A stretch of 16,677 nt of DNA from contig JBDUCU010000062.1 in assembly GCA_040003315.1 (NCBI GenBank), forward strand, positions 1-16,677, read 5' to 3'. The position numbers and the translations under genes are program-made. This DNA comes from JACCZX01 sp040003315 (GTDB taxonomy: Bacteria; Pseudomonadota; Gammaproteobacteria; Burkholderiales; Burkholderiaceae_F). The notes under the pieces were generated by a model, which was given only the letters and a program-made list of their open reading frames with translations, had not been told where the DNA came from and ran no database searches. This document shows positions 1 to 7,964 of the stretch, one piece after another; the stretch's first letter is position 1; each line of letters begins with the position of its first letter.

Positions 1-603
1 CATCGCGCGCCGCATCCGCTCGACGTTCGAGATACCTGCAAAATGTCCGCCGATCGCTGCCACCATTGCGTAACGGTCGCCCGCAATCAACTGGTGCGCC
101 AGGTCGGATGCGGACTGCACCCCGCGAAACCGCTGCCATTCGAGCGCGTCGTAGACCGCGAGTGCGTCGGGATCGTGGACGAAATAGCCTGGCTCGCCGC
201 TGGTCCCGGAGCTGGTCCACACCGCGTAGCGCCCGAGCAGCGCACCCCCGAGGCGGCCCGGCTCGCTGACAAACTTGTCAATCGCTTTCCGATCCAGTCC
301 AGGGTCGGTCACGACCCGGTCGAATTCGGCCATCAGTGACCGTTTGGTGACCGGTGGCAAATCACCCAGGCGCAATCGCGTGTTCGAGGTCACGCGCAAT
401 TTGCGATAGAGCTGCGTGTAATAAGGAGATGCGTCAAATGCATGGGCCACCAGCGACAGCAAGCGCCGGTCGACCTGAGCAGCGACACCTGCCGTCGAAC
501 TCTGCGAACTCGCCCACACATCGAGCGCGGCCTTGCCCCAACGCGTCGAGTCGTAGACGGCGGACAGTGGCAGATCGAACAGCGAAGAGGCAATGGTGGC
601 CAT
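1..603 (-). CDS. PaaK-like AMP-forming acyl-CoA ligase family protein, N-terminal part
   Basis: The minus-strand frame stays open from the ATG at 601-603 to the window edge, giving 201 residues with the C-terminus outside. Residues 129-139 read WTSSGTSGEPG, the Ser/Thr/Gly-rich phosphate-binding loop of adenylate-forming enzymes as found in phenylacetate-CoA ligase and coenzyme F390 synthetase relatives. The segment before it (SPYYTQLYRKL at about 59-69, then LPPVTKRSLM at about 82-91) also matches the usual N-terminal layout of that family. By family, it would activate a carboxylic acid with ATP; the substrate is unknown. There is no signal peptide, so it is expected in the cytosol. The TAG ending the upstream oxidoreductase gene lies in this same frame, 66 bp before the ATG, and no other ATG, GTG or TTG lies between them. 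The Shine-Dalgarno site is poor. The gene is probably last in a unit with the next two. Confidence 0.72.
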   Translation of the reverse strand, partial: MATIASSLFDLPLSAVYDSTRWGKAALDVWASSQSSTAGVAAQVDRRLLSLVAHAFDASPYYTQLYRKLRVTSNTRLRLGDLPPVTKRSLMAEFDRVVTDPGLDRKAIDKFVSEPGRLGGALLGRYAVWTSSGTSGEPGYFVHDPDALAVYDALEWQRFRGVQSASDLAHQLIAGDRYAMVAAIGGHFAGISNVERMRRAM

Positions 604-669
604 TGACGAATGCGACCGGATACCGGAAGCAATGCGGATTGTCCTGCGACGCTCTGGCCGCGCCCATCC

Positions 670-2757
670 CTAAAACGGGGCTGAATTGCGCTCAGCGAGT
701 TCCAGTTCGACGCGGCAATCGTAAAAGGTCGGAGCACGCCCGATATCGGTCAGCGCCTGACTCGTCAGCTCATTCGCGTTCTTCCCGTCACGCGCGAACT
801 TTTTCCACCAAATCGATAGCGCCACGACACAGCCGGGGCGTGCACGATCGGTCACGCGCACCAGCACATCGATGCTGCCGCGATCGTTAAAGATTCGAAC
901 TCGGCAGCCATCAACGATGCCGCGCTTCTCGGCATCTCGCGGGTGAATTTCCACGGTGGGCTCGCCATCGGTCGAGCGCAGGCTGACCACATTCACGAAC
1001 GTCGAGTTCAGAAAGTTACGCGCCGGCGGCGAGATGAGTGCAAGGGGATACCGATGCGACGGCACCTCGAGGGGGGCAATGTAGGTCGGCAACGGATCTA
1101 AACCCAAGCGCGCAACCTGCTCGGAGTGGAATTCGCAGCGGCCCGACGGGGTCGGAAATCCGCCTTGCGCGAACGGCGCGTACTGCGCAGGCAGATCAAG
1201 ACGTTGCCAGCCGGTCTGTTTGAGCTTCGTCCAGTCGTAATGAGCGGTTGGCCCTTCGCGCTTGAACGCCTGAGCGGCCAGTGCGTCATCGGTCTCTGAC
1301 AAACAGGGCTCGTCAAAACCCATCTGCGCCGCTAGGCGCCGAAAAATCTCGCTATTCGGTAGCGCTTCGCCGAGCGGCTCGATCGCCGCATTGTTCGCCA
1401 GCACATAGAGGTGACCGTAGGACTTGTGTACGTCGACGTGCTCGAGCTGGGTCGTCGCTGGCAGCACATAGTCTGCGTAGTCGGCGGTATCGGTGATGAA
1501 ATGCTCCAACACCACCGTGAAAAGATCGTCGCGCGCAAAACCGCGTGCGACCTCGCGGGATTGCGGCGCCACCGCAACCGGGTTGCTGTTGTAGACAATC
1601 AGCGCTTCGATCGGCGGGTCGGCGTGATGCAGATCGTTACCGATCGTCGACATATTGATCGTGCGCGGTGTCTTTCCATTCAGCAGCTCGGGACGGTACA
1701 GACGGTCACTATCGATCGGGTACATACCGCTGGTCGACAGCAGTACTCCACCCGCTGGGTCGCGCCAGTGTCCTGCCAATGCAGGCAAACAGGCGATCGC
1801 GCGCACCGCGTTGCCGCCGCCACGCGCGCGTTGCATGCCGTAGTTGACGCGAATCGCTGCCGGCCGGATCTGCCAGTAATCCCGCGCGAACCCCTCGACT
1901 TCGTCTGCGTCGATGCCGCAAATGGCTGCGACGCGCTGCGGATCGAACTGGCGCGCTCGTTCGGCCAGACCGTCGTATCCCAGCGTGTATCGCTCGATGT
2001 AGTCGCGATCGAGCCACCCTTCGCGCATCAGCACATGCATCACGCCCAGTGCGAACGCTGCGTCGGTGCCCGGCATCAACGCGATGTGTTGATGGCATTT
2101 TTCCGCGGTCAAGGAGCGATAAGGGTCGATTGCAATCAGTCGGGCGCCGCGCCGCTTCGCTTCCTGCGCGCGGCTCCACAGGTGAAGATTCGACGCGATC
2201 GCATTGCAACCCCAGAAGACGATCAGCTTGCTGTTCTGAAACTGTTCGATATCGGTGCCGGTCTTGGTCCCGATCGTGTAAGCGAGCGCCTCACCGCCGG
2301 CGGTGGCGCAGATCGTGCGATCGAGAAAGCTTGCTCCGAGCTTGTGAAAGAAGCGCGCCGCCATGCCTTCACCCTGCACTAGCCCCATCGTTCCCGCGTA
2401 GCTGTACGGCACGATGCGCTGAGGATCGCGTGCAGCAATTTCGCCAAGACGCGCTGCGATGTCGGTCAAAGCTCGGTCCCACGAAACCCGAACGAAGCGG
2501 CCCTCGCCTTTCGCACCCACGCGCTTCAGCGGATGCAGAACACGGTCCGCGTGATACGTGCGTTCCAGATAGCGCGAAACCTTAGTGCACAACGTGCCTG
2601 CAGTGGTCGGATGCGTCGGATCACCGGCCACTTTAACGGCGACGCGGCGCCCGCTTTCTTCGCGCACCGTGATCAGCATTGCACAGGTATCAGGGCAGTC
2701 GTGCGGACAGGCAGCTCGCACCACTGTATCAGCGGCGGGCGAGGCGGGGCTCTTCAT
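670..2757 (-). CDS. Cytoplasmic molybdopterin (bis-MGD) oxidoreductase with N-terminal [4Fe-4S] site
   Basis: A 695-residue member of the DMSO reductase/formate dehydrogenase superfamily of molybdopterin enzymes. Cys17, Cys21, Cys25 and Cys57 (CX3CX3CX31C) form the N-terminal [4Fe-4S] motif. The catalytic domains follow, including the segment TICATAGGEAL; its Cys150 lies about where this family carries the Mo-ligating Cys or selenocysteine, though that assignment is inference. The last ~120 residues form the molybdopterin-dinucleotide-binding domain and end in the typical ANELTSQALTDIG...TFYD pattern. There is no twin-arginine or Sec signal, so the enzyme should be cytoplasmic. No small Fe-S or membrane-anchor subunit lies beside it, so its electron partner is unknown. 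Its ATG overlaps the stop of the argE-like gene by 4 bp (ATGA), which implies translational coupling. The length is usual for single-subunit members. The substrate cannot be called; general annotation would be 'molybdopterin oxidoreductase'. Confidence 0.9.
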   Translation of the reverse strand: MKSPASPAADTVVRAACPHDCPDTCAMLITVREESGRRVAVKVAGDPTHPTTAGTLCTKVSRYLERTYHADRVLHPLKRVGAKGEGRFVRVSWDRALTDIAARLGEIAARDPQRIVPYSYAGTMGLVQGEGMAARFFHKLGASFLDRTICATAGGEALAYTIGTKTGTDIEQFQNSKLIVFWGCNAIASNLHLWSRAQEAKRRGARLIAIDPYRSLTAEKCHQHIALMPGTDAAFALGVMHVLMREGWLDRDYIERYTLGYDGLAERARQFDPQRVAAICGIDADEVEGFARDYWQIRPAAIRVNYGMQRARGGGNAVRAIACLPALAGHWRDPAGGVLLSTSGMYPIDSDRLYRPELLNGKTPRTINMSTIGNDLHHADPPIEALIVYNSNPVAVAPQSREVARGFARDDLFTVVLEHFITDTADYADYVLPATTQLEHVDVHKSYGHLYVLANNAAIEPLGEALPNSEIFRRLAAQMGFDEPCLSETDDALAAQAFKREGPTAHYDWTKLKQTGWQRLDLPAQYAPFAQGGFPTPSGRCEFHSEQVARLGLDPLPTYIAPLEVPSHRYPLALISPPARNFLNSTFVNVVSLRSTDGEPTVEIHPRDAEKRGIVDGCRVRIFNDRGSIDVLVRVTDRARPGCVVALSIWWKKFARDGKNANELTSQALTDIGRAPTFYDCRVELELAERNSAPF

Positions 2758-4001
2758 TTGAAACGGTCCGGCAGCGGCTCTGCAATCAGCCGCTCGAAGA
2801 ACGCCTCACACGCGGCAACCTGCTCGTAGCTGATGTACTCGTCCGGCTTGTGCGCTTGATCGATGCTGCCCGGACCGATCACGACGGTTGGAATGCCCGA
2901 GTGCGAGAACATGCTGGCCTCGGTGGCGAAACCCACCGCGCCCGCGCCCAGATGCGCAGTGCGCGCTAGGCCCTGCGCCCAGTGGACCAATGGATGATCT
3001 GCATCGATGCCGAACGCCGGCAGATTCATGCCGGGCTCGAAGGTGACAGCGGCACTGGCCGCCACCCGATGCATCTCCGGAAGCAACTCGCGCTGCGCAA
3101 ACTCGACGATCTCGCGTGTCAATTGGTCGGTCGATGCCGCCGGTAGATTACGCATCTCGAACGTGAACTCGCAATCGCGCGGGACGACGTTGGTGGCGAT
3201 GCCACCCTTGATCAAACCGGTTTGCAGCGTTGAGTACGGCACCGCGAAGCGTGTATCGCGCGGCTCTTCGCGCGACAGACGATCGGCGACCTGGCGAATG
3301 TAGACGATAAGCCGCGCGGCAAACTCGATTGCATTGACGCCTTCGGGAGTCAGCGCCGAATGCGACTCGCGCCCGCGCACGCGGCAGCAGAAATCGCGCT
3401 TGCCCTTGTGCGCAACAATCGCCCGCATGTCGGTCGGCTCGCCGATGATGCACCCGACCGGACGGATGCCTCGATCGTCCAAGTCTGCAAGCAAATCGCG
3501 CACGCCGAAAAACGTAGTTTCCTCGTCGTAGGTCAACGCGAGATGCAGCGGCACACGCTCTTGCGCGCTAAGAAACCTGGGCACGGCTGCCAGTGCGATT
3601 GCAATGAAACCTTTCATGTCCGCGCTGCCGCGGCCGTGAATGCGGCCGCTTCCCGAAGCAAATGAATGCGCGGCGCGAAACGGGTCGCTTGACCAGTCTT
3701 GTCCGTCGACTGGCACCGTATCGGTATGGCCCGCGATGACCAAACCCCCGGTCTTGACACGGTCCGGTTCGTCCGACAGCGTGGCGAAAAGGTTCGCCTT
3801 GTTGCGCGCCGAGTCGTAGATCAGCCTGGAACGGACCCCGAGGCGCGCCAACTCATCGCGTGCGTACTCGATCAGACCGAGATTGGAGTCGCGGCTAACG
3901 GTGGGAAATGCGATCAGCCGGTCGATCATCGCCAGCGATTGCGGCGACGGATCGGCGGTCGAGGCAACAGCAGTTGCGGCAACGTCGGTGGGTTTGTTCA
4001 T
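2754..4001 (-). CDS. argE: Acetylornithine deacetylase (ArgE type, M20 metallopeptidase family)
   Basis: A 415-residue M20A-type hydrolase. Expected function is Zn-dependent removal of acetate from N2-acetyl-L-ornithine, or a related N-acyl amino acid, in the cytosol. The metal-site motifs are intact: AGHTDTVPV with His92 and Asp94, GRGSADMKG with bridging Asp128, YDEET with Glu160 (general base) and Glu161, IIGEPTDM with Glu188, and a C-terminal His in QAHKPDEY. The Asp128-to-Glu160 spacing equals that of known ArgE proteins. The first ~24 residues are rich in Ala, Thr and Ser, and an ATG at Met25 (MIDRLIAFPTVS) starts the conserved part, so the real start may be 3929. It is first in a minus-strand unit with the molybdoenzyme. 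That context leaves open a catabolic deacylase role rather than arginine synthesis, since ArgE-like enzymes are often misassigned between the two. Confidence 0.87.
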   Translation of the reverse strand: MNKPTDVAATAVASTADPSPQSLAMIDRLIAFPTVSRDSNLGLIEYARDELARLGVRSRLIYDSARNKANLFATLSDEPDRVKTGGLVIAGHTDTVPVDGQDWSSDPFRAAHSFASGSGRIHGRGSADMKGFIAIALAAVPRFLSAQERVPLHLALTYDEETTFFGVRDLLADLDDRGIRPVGCIIGEPTDMRAIVAHKGKRDFCCRVRGRESHSALTPEGVNAIEFAARLIVYIRQVADRLSREEPRDTRFAVPYSTLQTGLIKGGIATNVVPRDCEFTFEMRNLPAASTDQLTREIVEFAQRELLPEMHRVAASAAVTFEPGMNLPAFGIDADHPLVHWAQGLARTAHLGAGAVGFATEASMFSHSGIPTVVIGPGSIDQAHKPDEYISYEQVAACEAFFERLIAEPLPDRFK

Positions 4002-4080
4002 CAGACCGCGATTTTAGGGCCTAGTGGAGCGGGTAGCATTGCGCCTGAACACCGCCCACGCAACGATTCCCGAGAGTTCC
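4002..4080. promoter_or_regulatory. Divergent intergenic region between the two M20 genes
   Basis: These 79 bp separate the starts of the minus-strand argE-like gene and the plus-strand M20D gene, so promoters for both are expected here or inside the neighbouring 5' ends. On the minus strand a TAAAAT hexamer (4011-4016) resembles a -10 box, but no good -35 lies at the right distance. I see no clear operator. Confidence 0.3.
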
Positions 4081-5271
4081 ATGCAACTGATCGACCGTGT
4101 CGTCCAATTCCGCGCCGAGATTCAGCAGATACGGCGCGATATCCACGCCCACCCAGAACTTCGATTCGAGGAAGCGCGCACCAGCGAGATCGTCGCCGCC
4201 AAGCTTGCCGAGTGGGGACTCGAAGTGACGCGCGGCCTGGGCGGCACCGGCGTGGTCGGCACGCTGCACCACGGGACGTCGACGCGCGCGATCGGTCTGC
4301 GGGCCGACATGGACGCGTTGCCGATCCAAGAAACCAACGACTTTGCCCACCGTTCCACCCACGCCGGGAAGATGCACGCGTGCGGTCATGACGGTCATAC
4401 CGCGATGCTGCTCGCCGCGGCGAAATATCTGGCGGAGTCCAAGTCGCTGGACGGCAGCGTGCACTTCATTTTCCAGCCCGCCGAGGAAGGCGGCGCCGGC
4501 GCCCAGAGAATGATCGACGATGGACTGTTCGAGCGATGCCCGTGCGATGCCGTGTTCGGACTGCATAACTGGCCAGAGCTTAAGGTCGGCGAGTTCGGTG
4601 TAGCGGGCGGCCCGGCGATGGCGTCGAGCAACGAGTTCGACATCAAGGTCATTGGCAAAGGCGCGCATGCAGCGATGCCGCATCTGGGCGTCGACCCGGT
4701 ATTCGTTGCAGTGCAAATCGTCAACGGCCTGCAGGGCATCATCACGCGGGTCAAGAAACCGATCGACTCGGCCGTGCTGTCGGTCACGATGATTCAGGCG
4801 GGCGAAGCAACCAACGTGATTCCAGAAAGCGCACGACTGTGCGGCACTGTGCGCACGTTCAGCGACGAGGTCACCGCGCTGATCGAAAAACAGATACGAA
4901 ATATTGTCGAAATGACCTGCGCGGCGCACGCTGCGCAAGGCACGATCGACTTCCACTGGAACTATCCGCCGACAGTCAACGATGTGGCGGAAGCCGAGTT
5001 CGCGGCGACCGTGATGGACGACATCGTCGGCAGCGACAACGTGGTGCGAGGCATCGAGCCGACGATGGGCGCCGAGGATTTCGCCTTCATGCTGAAGGTC
5101 AAACCGGGTGCCTACGTATTCATCGGCAACGGCGACGGCACCCACCGCGCGATGGGGCACGGTCTCGGGCCGTGCATGCTGCACAACCCATCGTACGATT
5201 TCAACGACGAGCTGATTCCGCTCGGGGCCACGTACTGGGTGCGGCTGGCGCAGGCATTCCTGGCGCGCTAA
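4081..5271 (+). CDS. M20D family amidohydrolase (hippurate hydrolase / N-acyl-L-amino acid amidohydrolase type)
   Basis: From the ATG at 4081 the protein has 396 residues, the usual size for the HipO/AbgB/aminoacylase group. The frame is also open from a GTG at 4024, but conservation starts at MQLIDRVVQF. Visible family motifs are HAHPELRFEE (about 22-31), RADMDALPIQE (74-84), MHACGHDGHTAML with metal-binding Cys101 and His103 (98-110), FQPAEEGG with Glu135/Glu136 (131-138), GLHNWPELKVG with His162 (160-170), PTMGAEDFAFM, and a C-terminal LHNPSYDFND. All expected metal ligands are present. Family function is Zn- or Mn-dependent hydrolysis of the amide in N-acyl amino acids, indole-acetyl conjugates or benzoylglycine, in the cytosol. 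It is divergent from another M20 enzyme of a different subfamily, so the two probably arose separately rather than by local duplication. The exact substrate is not readable. Confidence 0.9.
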   Translation: MQLIDRVVQFRAEIQQIRRDIHAHPELRFEEARTSEIVAAKLAEWGLEVTRGLGGTGVVGTLHHGTSTRAIGLRADMDALPIQETNDFAHRSTHAGKMHACGHDGHTAMLLAAAKYLAESKSLDGSVHFIFQPAEEGGAGAQRMIDDGLFERCPCDAVFGLHNWPELKVGEFGVAGGPAMASSNEFDIKVIGKGAHAAMPHLGVDPVFVAVQIVNGLQGIITRVKKPIDSAVLSVTMIQAGEATNVIPESARLCGTVRTFSDEVTALIEKQIRNIVEMTCAAHAAQGTIDFHWNYPPTVNDVAEAEFAATVMDDIVGSDNVVRGIEPTMGAEDFAFMLKVKPGAYVFIGNGDGTHRAMGHGLGPCMLHNPSYDFNDELIPLGATYWVRLAQAFLAR

Positions 5272-5379
5272 AGGGTCCTGCGCCAAGGATTTCCGCTAGT
5301 CCATACGCCGGAATGCGGGGGTTTTTGCGGGCGGTTACTGTGTATCACTGAGTTGCCCCGGTTGTATCGTCCCGTCTTC

Positions 5380-5910
5380 ATGAATCTCGCCGCCCTTCGC
5401 GCGCTGCTGGTTGCCGTTGCCATCCTCGGCATCAATGGCTGCGCCACCGTTACCGGCGACGCAACGCAGGCAATCAACATCCAGACTGTCGACGCCAACG
5501 GCCGCCCGATCGATGGCATGGCGTGCAGGATCGTCAACGGCTCTGCTGAATACATGGGCGACTCGCCCTTGTTCGGTCTGAGGGTACGGCGTTCGTCGAC
5601 TCCGCTGGTTGCCGAGTGCAAACGCAATGGCTATGCGATCGCCCGCGCGCTGATCATTCCGCGTGCCGATCTCGCCTCCGGCTCCACCGCGCAGCTGTTG
5701 CTGCCAGGCGGCAGCTCGATGCTGATCATCGATCACTTTTCCGGATTCATGTACAAGTACCCGCGCTGGATCAAAGCGCAGGCCGGCGCCGACATGATCT
5801 TCGATCAGAGCGACGAGCGTGGCCTGCAGCCGACACCGGGCATCATTACCCGCCAGTTTGACGCGCAGGTGCGCTACGCAAGCGGCGTGCAGGACGCCCG
5901 AGTCGACTGA
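5380..5910 (+). CDS. Small putative lipoprotein of unknown function
   Basis: From the ATG at 5380 the protein has 176 residues. It starts with a short charged stretch and a hydrophobic segment ending in the lipobox-like LGINGC, so Cys21 would be the lipidated residue after signal peptidase II cleavage; outer or inner membrane anchoring in the periplasm is expected. A TTG at 5353 is an alternative start but would add residues before a good signal peptide. The mature part opens with ATVTGDATQAINIQTVDANG, a common beginning in small bacterial lipoproteins with a PEGA-like beta-rich fold (compare 'DANGRPIDGMACRI' with extracellular beta-sandwich carboxypeptidase-regulatory-like strands). I cannot name the family. 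It has no obvious operon partner: the upstream M20D gene ends 108 bp earlier, and the sco gene converges on it with only 16 bp between stops. Confidence 0.75.
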   Translation: MNLAALRALLVAVAILGINGCATVTGDATQAINIQTVDANGRPIDGMACRIVNGSAEYMGDSPLFGLRVRRSSTPLVAECKRNGYAIARALIIPRADLASGSTAQLLLPGGSSMLIIDHFSGFMYKYPRWIKAQAGADMIFDQSDERGLQPTPGIITRQFDAQVRYASGVQDARVD

Positions 5911-5926
5911 CCCCAACCGGGCCGCG

Positions 5927-6652
5927 TCAGTCCTGCGCCGTTGTTCTGGGCGACTCCATTAGCAACGTCTGGATGTCGTTCAGCATCACCTCCGGGTGCA
6001 CGAACGCGAGCGAATAGATCTCGCGCACCACACCGTCCGAATCGAGCAAAAACAATTTCAGCATGTGGTTGATCGCGCGCATCGGGCGACCGGCTGCATC
6101 CGTTTCGACCCGCACGTCCTGCCCGAAGCCATCCAGCAACGGGGACAGTTCAGACATCGAACGAGCGGTGAAAAACTGCCATTCGAAGCCCGCTGCATCC
6201 TGCAGACCCTTCGCGTACCCGCGCACCGCGTCCGGCGTGTCGTGCGCGGGATCGAAGCTGATGCTGACGAAGCGCACGCGCGAGCGCGCAGACGCATCGG
6301 CCGCAATGCGATCGCGCAGCCCTTTCATTGTTTGGTACGCGAACGGGCAGCCCCACGGATCGGTGCAGTAGGTGTAGAAAAACGTAAGTAGAGTGACCTT
6401 GCCTCGCGTGTACGCGGAGAGTCGTCGCACGGCCGCCGATGTATTGAGCAGCACCGCGTCAGGACTCTGCTGGATCCGCTGCAACTGATACGTGCCGGCC
6501 GGCGTCGGCACGAAGTCCATTCGCGGGGACAGTGCTGCCACCGGGTCGGTCGCCGACGTCGCTGGCGCTGCCACCAAGAGCGCTGGTAGCCACACGCTTG
6601 CGCAGCGCGCAACGAACGCGATTGCCCCGCCGGCCGGGCTTGCCAGTTTCAT
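5927..6652 (-). CDS. Sco1/SenC family copper/thiol protein with CX5C motif
   Basis: A 241-residue protein with an N-terminal hydrophobic signal or anchor (about residues 10-33), then a thioredoxin-like SCO1/SenC domain. LLTFFYTYC ... CPFA holds Cys96 and Cys102, followed by SISFDPAHDTPDAV (about 130-143, the family's 'vDPerDTP' segment) and INHMLKLFLLD with His196, the position of the third copper ligand. SCO proteins usually carry CX3C; here the two cysteines are five residues apart (TDPWG between them). The domain would sit in the periplasm and handle copper delivery or thiol reduction for a cuproenzyme. It starts 10 bp after the mtoX stop and is surely co-transcribed with it, so its likely client is the methanethiol oxidase rather than cytochrome c oxidase. 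A sco/senC gene beside mtoX is known from other methanethiol oxidisers. Confidence 0.87.
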   Translation of the reverse strand: MKLASPAGGAIAFVARCASVWLPALLVAAPATSATDPVAALSPRMDFVPTPAGTYQLQRIQQSPDAVLLNTSAAVRRLSAYTRGKVTLLTFFYTYCTDPWGCPFAYQTMKGLRDRIAADASARSRVRFVSISFDPAHDTPDAVRGYAKGLQDAAGFEWQFFTARSMSELSPLLDGFGQDVRVETDAAGRPMRAINHMLKLFLLDSDGVVREIYSLAFVHPEVMLNDIQTLLMESPRTTAQD

Positions 6653-6662
6653 CGCAAGACGT

Positions 6663-7964
6663 TCAGCGCGCCGCCGTCTTGGCGGTGAACTTCATATGGT
6701 GCGCGCGCCCCAGCTGCTCCTTGGCAAAATCGACTTCAAACGCAGGCGTCAGCTCCTTGCCGTCCCAGTTGAATGCGCGCACGAACTGCTCGTTGTCGGC
6801 ACCGCCCTTGTCCCAATGCTCGAGCAGGCTCGACGTGATGTAGACGCGCTTGCCATCCCATGACTGGCTGATCATGTTGACCTGACGGCCAGTTTGCTTG
6901 GCGTAGGTTTGCTTCGGTGCCTCCGGGTTGGTCAGGTCGAAGTAACGCGTCATGCCGTCCATGAACGTATTGACCCACAGTCCCTTGCCGTCGGCGCTGA
7001 TCGAGATGTCGACCGGCAATGGAATCTTGCTCGGGTCGCCAATCGTGCCGACCTCTTTGGCCTGCCACTTGTCGCCATCCTGCTTGACCAGCCACAGCTT
7101 GGAAGTCAGCGCGGTCGCGGTAATCGCCCAGTTGTCGCCGGAATTCAGCGACCAGCGAATCTCGAGCGGCGCGCCGGGAACACTGAAGATCTGGCGTGGC
7201 TGCATGGCCTTCAGGTCCCACAAGACCATCGTGTTGCCGAACTTCTTCATCGCGGCTTCGTCCTTGACCAGCCCGCCCAGGTCGCGCATGTAATTCTCAC
7301 GCCCCGTAAAACTCGACGTCAGCATCACATTCTTGCTGGGATTGATCGCGATGTCGTACCCGTAACCATCGCCCTGTCCCTCGCCGATCTTGCTGGTAGG
7401 CAAGTCGTACTTGGCAACGAATCCGCCTTTGTTGTTGTAAACAGCGACACCGGTAGCACCCCCGTTGTCCTTGGTGTTCGACAGGGTGCCGATCAGCATC
7501 CGGCCTGGCATCGCGTAGAAGGTGTGCGGACCGACGTAACCGGTTTTCGCCGACAGCTCGGCGATCGTCTTGACCAGCTTGGGTCTGGCCGGATTGGTGC
7601 CGACGTCGAACACATAGATCTTGCTGTCGTTCAACCCGCCCGCCCACAGGTAGCGGCGATCATCGGTGAAGCCCATGTGGTGCGCCTCGCCGCGGCCGCG
7701 CACCGATACTTTGTGCACGACCTTGCCGTAGGTCTTCGAACGCGGATTGGCGTCGATCGTCACCAGCTTGTCCGAGCCGTCACCGAGTCCGTCGACACCG
7801 AGGGTCCAGACATGCACATAGTCTTCCTGCCCCTTGATCAGCCCCGACATGTACGGCGAGTTGCAGGTTTCATCCGCGCGCGCGACGCCTGAAAGCGACG
7901 TTGCAACGGCTGCTGCGAGGGCAATACGGGTAGCTGTTCGAACCAACCGGAATGACGTGGCCAT
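6663..7964 (-). CDS. mtoX: Periplasmic methanethiol oxidase (SBP56 / selenium-binding protein family)
   Basis: The product is 433 residues from the ATG at 7962-7964. This start is chosen because AAGGAG lies 6 nt upstream and it gives a clean Sec signal peptide (RLVRTATR, hydrophobic core, cleavage after ARA at residue 30); the same frame is open 72 bp further upstream but that would bury the signal. The mature protein starts DETCNSPYMSGLIKGQEDYV, matching the SBP56/SELENBP1 N-terminus, with Cys34 at the conserved cysteine. Further family signatures are GEAHHMGFTDDRRYLWAGG, VGPHTFYAMPGRML, GYGYDIAINPSKNVMLTSSF and FSVPGAPLEIRWS, and RAHHMKF near the C-terminus. Bacterial SBP56 was shown to be a copper-dependent methanethiol oxidase converting CH3SH to formaldehyde, H2S and H2O2. 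The following sco-type gene supports that role. The MauG-like gene seen next to mtoX in some bacteria is absent. It is divergent from uvrA. Confidence 0.9.
   Translation of the reverse strand: MATSFRLVRTATRIALAAAVATSLSGVARADETCNSPYMSGLIKGQEDYVHVWTLGVDGLGDGSDKLVTIDANPRSKTYGKVVHKVSVRGRGEAHHMGFTDDRRYLWAGGLNDSKIYVFDVGTNPARPKLVKTIAELSAKTGYVGPHTFYAMPGRMLIGTLSNTKDNGGATGVAVYNNKGGFVAKYDLPTSKIGEGQGDGYGYDIAINPSKNVMLTSSFTGRENYMRDLGGLVKDEAAMKKFGNTMVLWDLKAMQPRQIFSVPGAPLEIRWSLNSGDNWAITATALTSKLWLVKQDGDKWQAKEVGTIGDPSKIPLPVDISISADGKGLWVNTFMDGMTRYFDLTNPEAPKQTYAKQTGRQVNMISQSWDGKRVYITSSLLEHWDKGGADNEQFVRAFNWDGKELTPAFEVDFAKEQLGRAHHMKFTAKTAAR

Noticed and set aside
434..667. Minus-strand frame starting at the ATG at 665-667, just after the molybdoenzyme stop
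   Set aside because: Tempting by position, but the product is unrecognisable, while the neighbouring frame starting at 603 gives a PaaK-like protein with an ATP-binding loop.
1411..2382. 323-residue plus-strand open frame inside the molybdoenzyme gene
   Set aside because: It lies fully antisense to a clearly conserved gene, and its translation shows no motifs.
4021..5286. 421-residue open frame antisense to the M20D gene
   Set aside because: The sense frame has all M20D motifs. The antisense product has no family features and is a composition effect of GC-rich coding DNA.
5272..5352. GGGGGTTTTTG after the M20D stop as a rho-independent terminator
   Set aside because: No stable stem directly precedes the T-run; only weak, broken pairing is visible.
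6894..7892. 332-residue plus-strand open frame inside mtoX
   Set aside because: It is antisense to a well-conserved SBP56 coding region.
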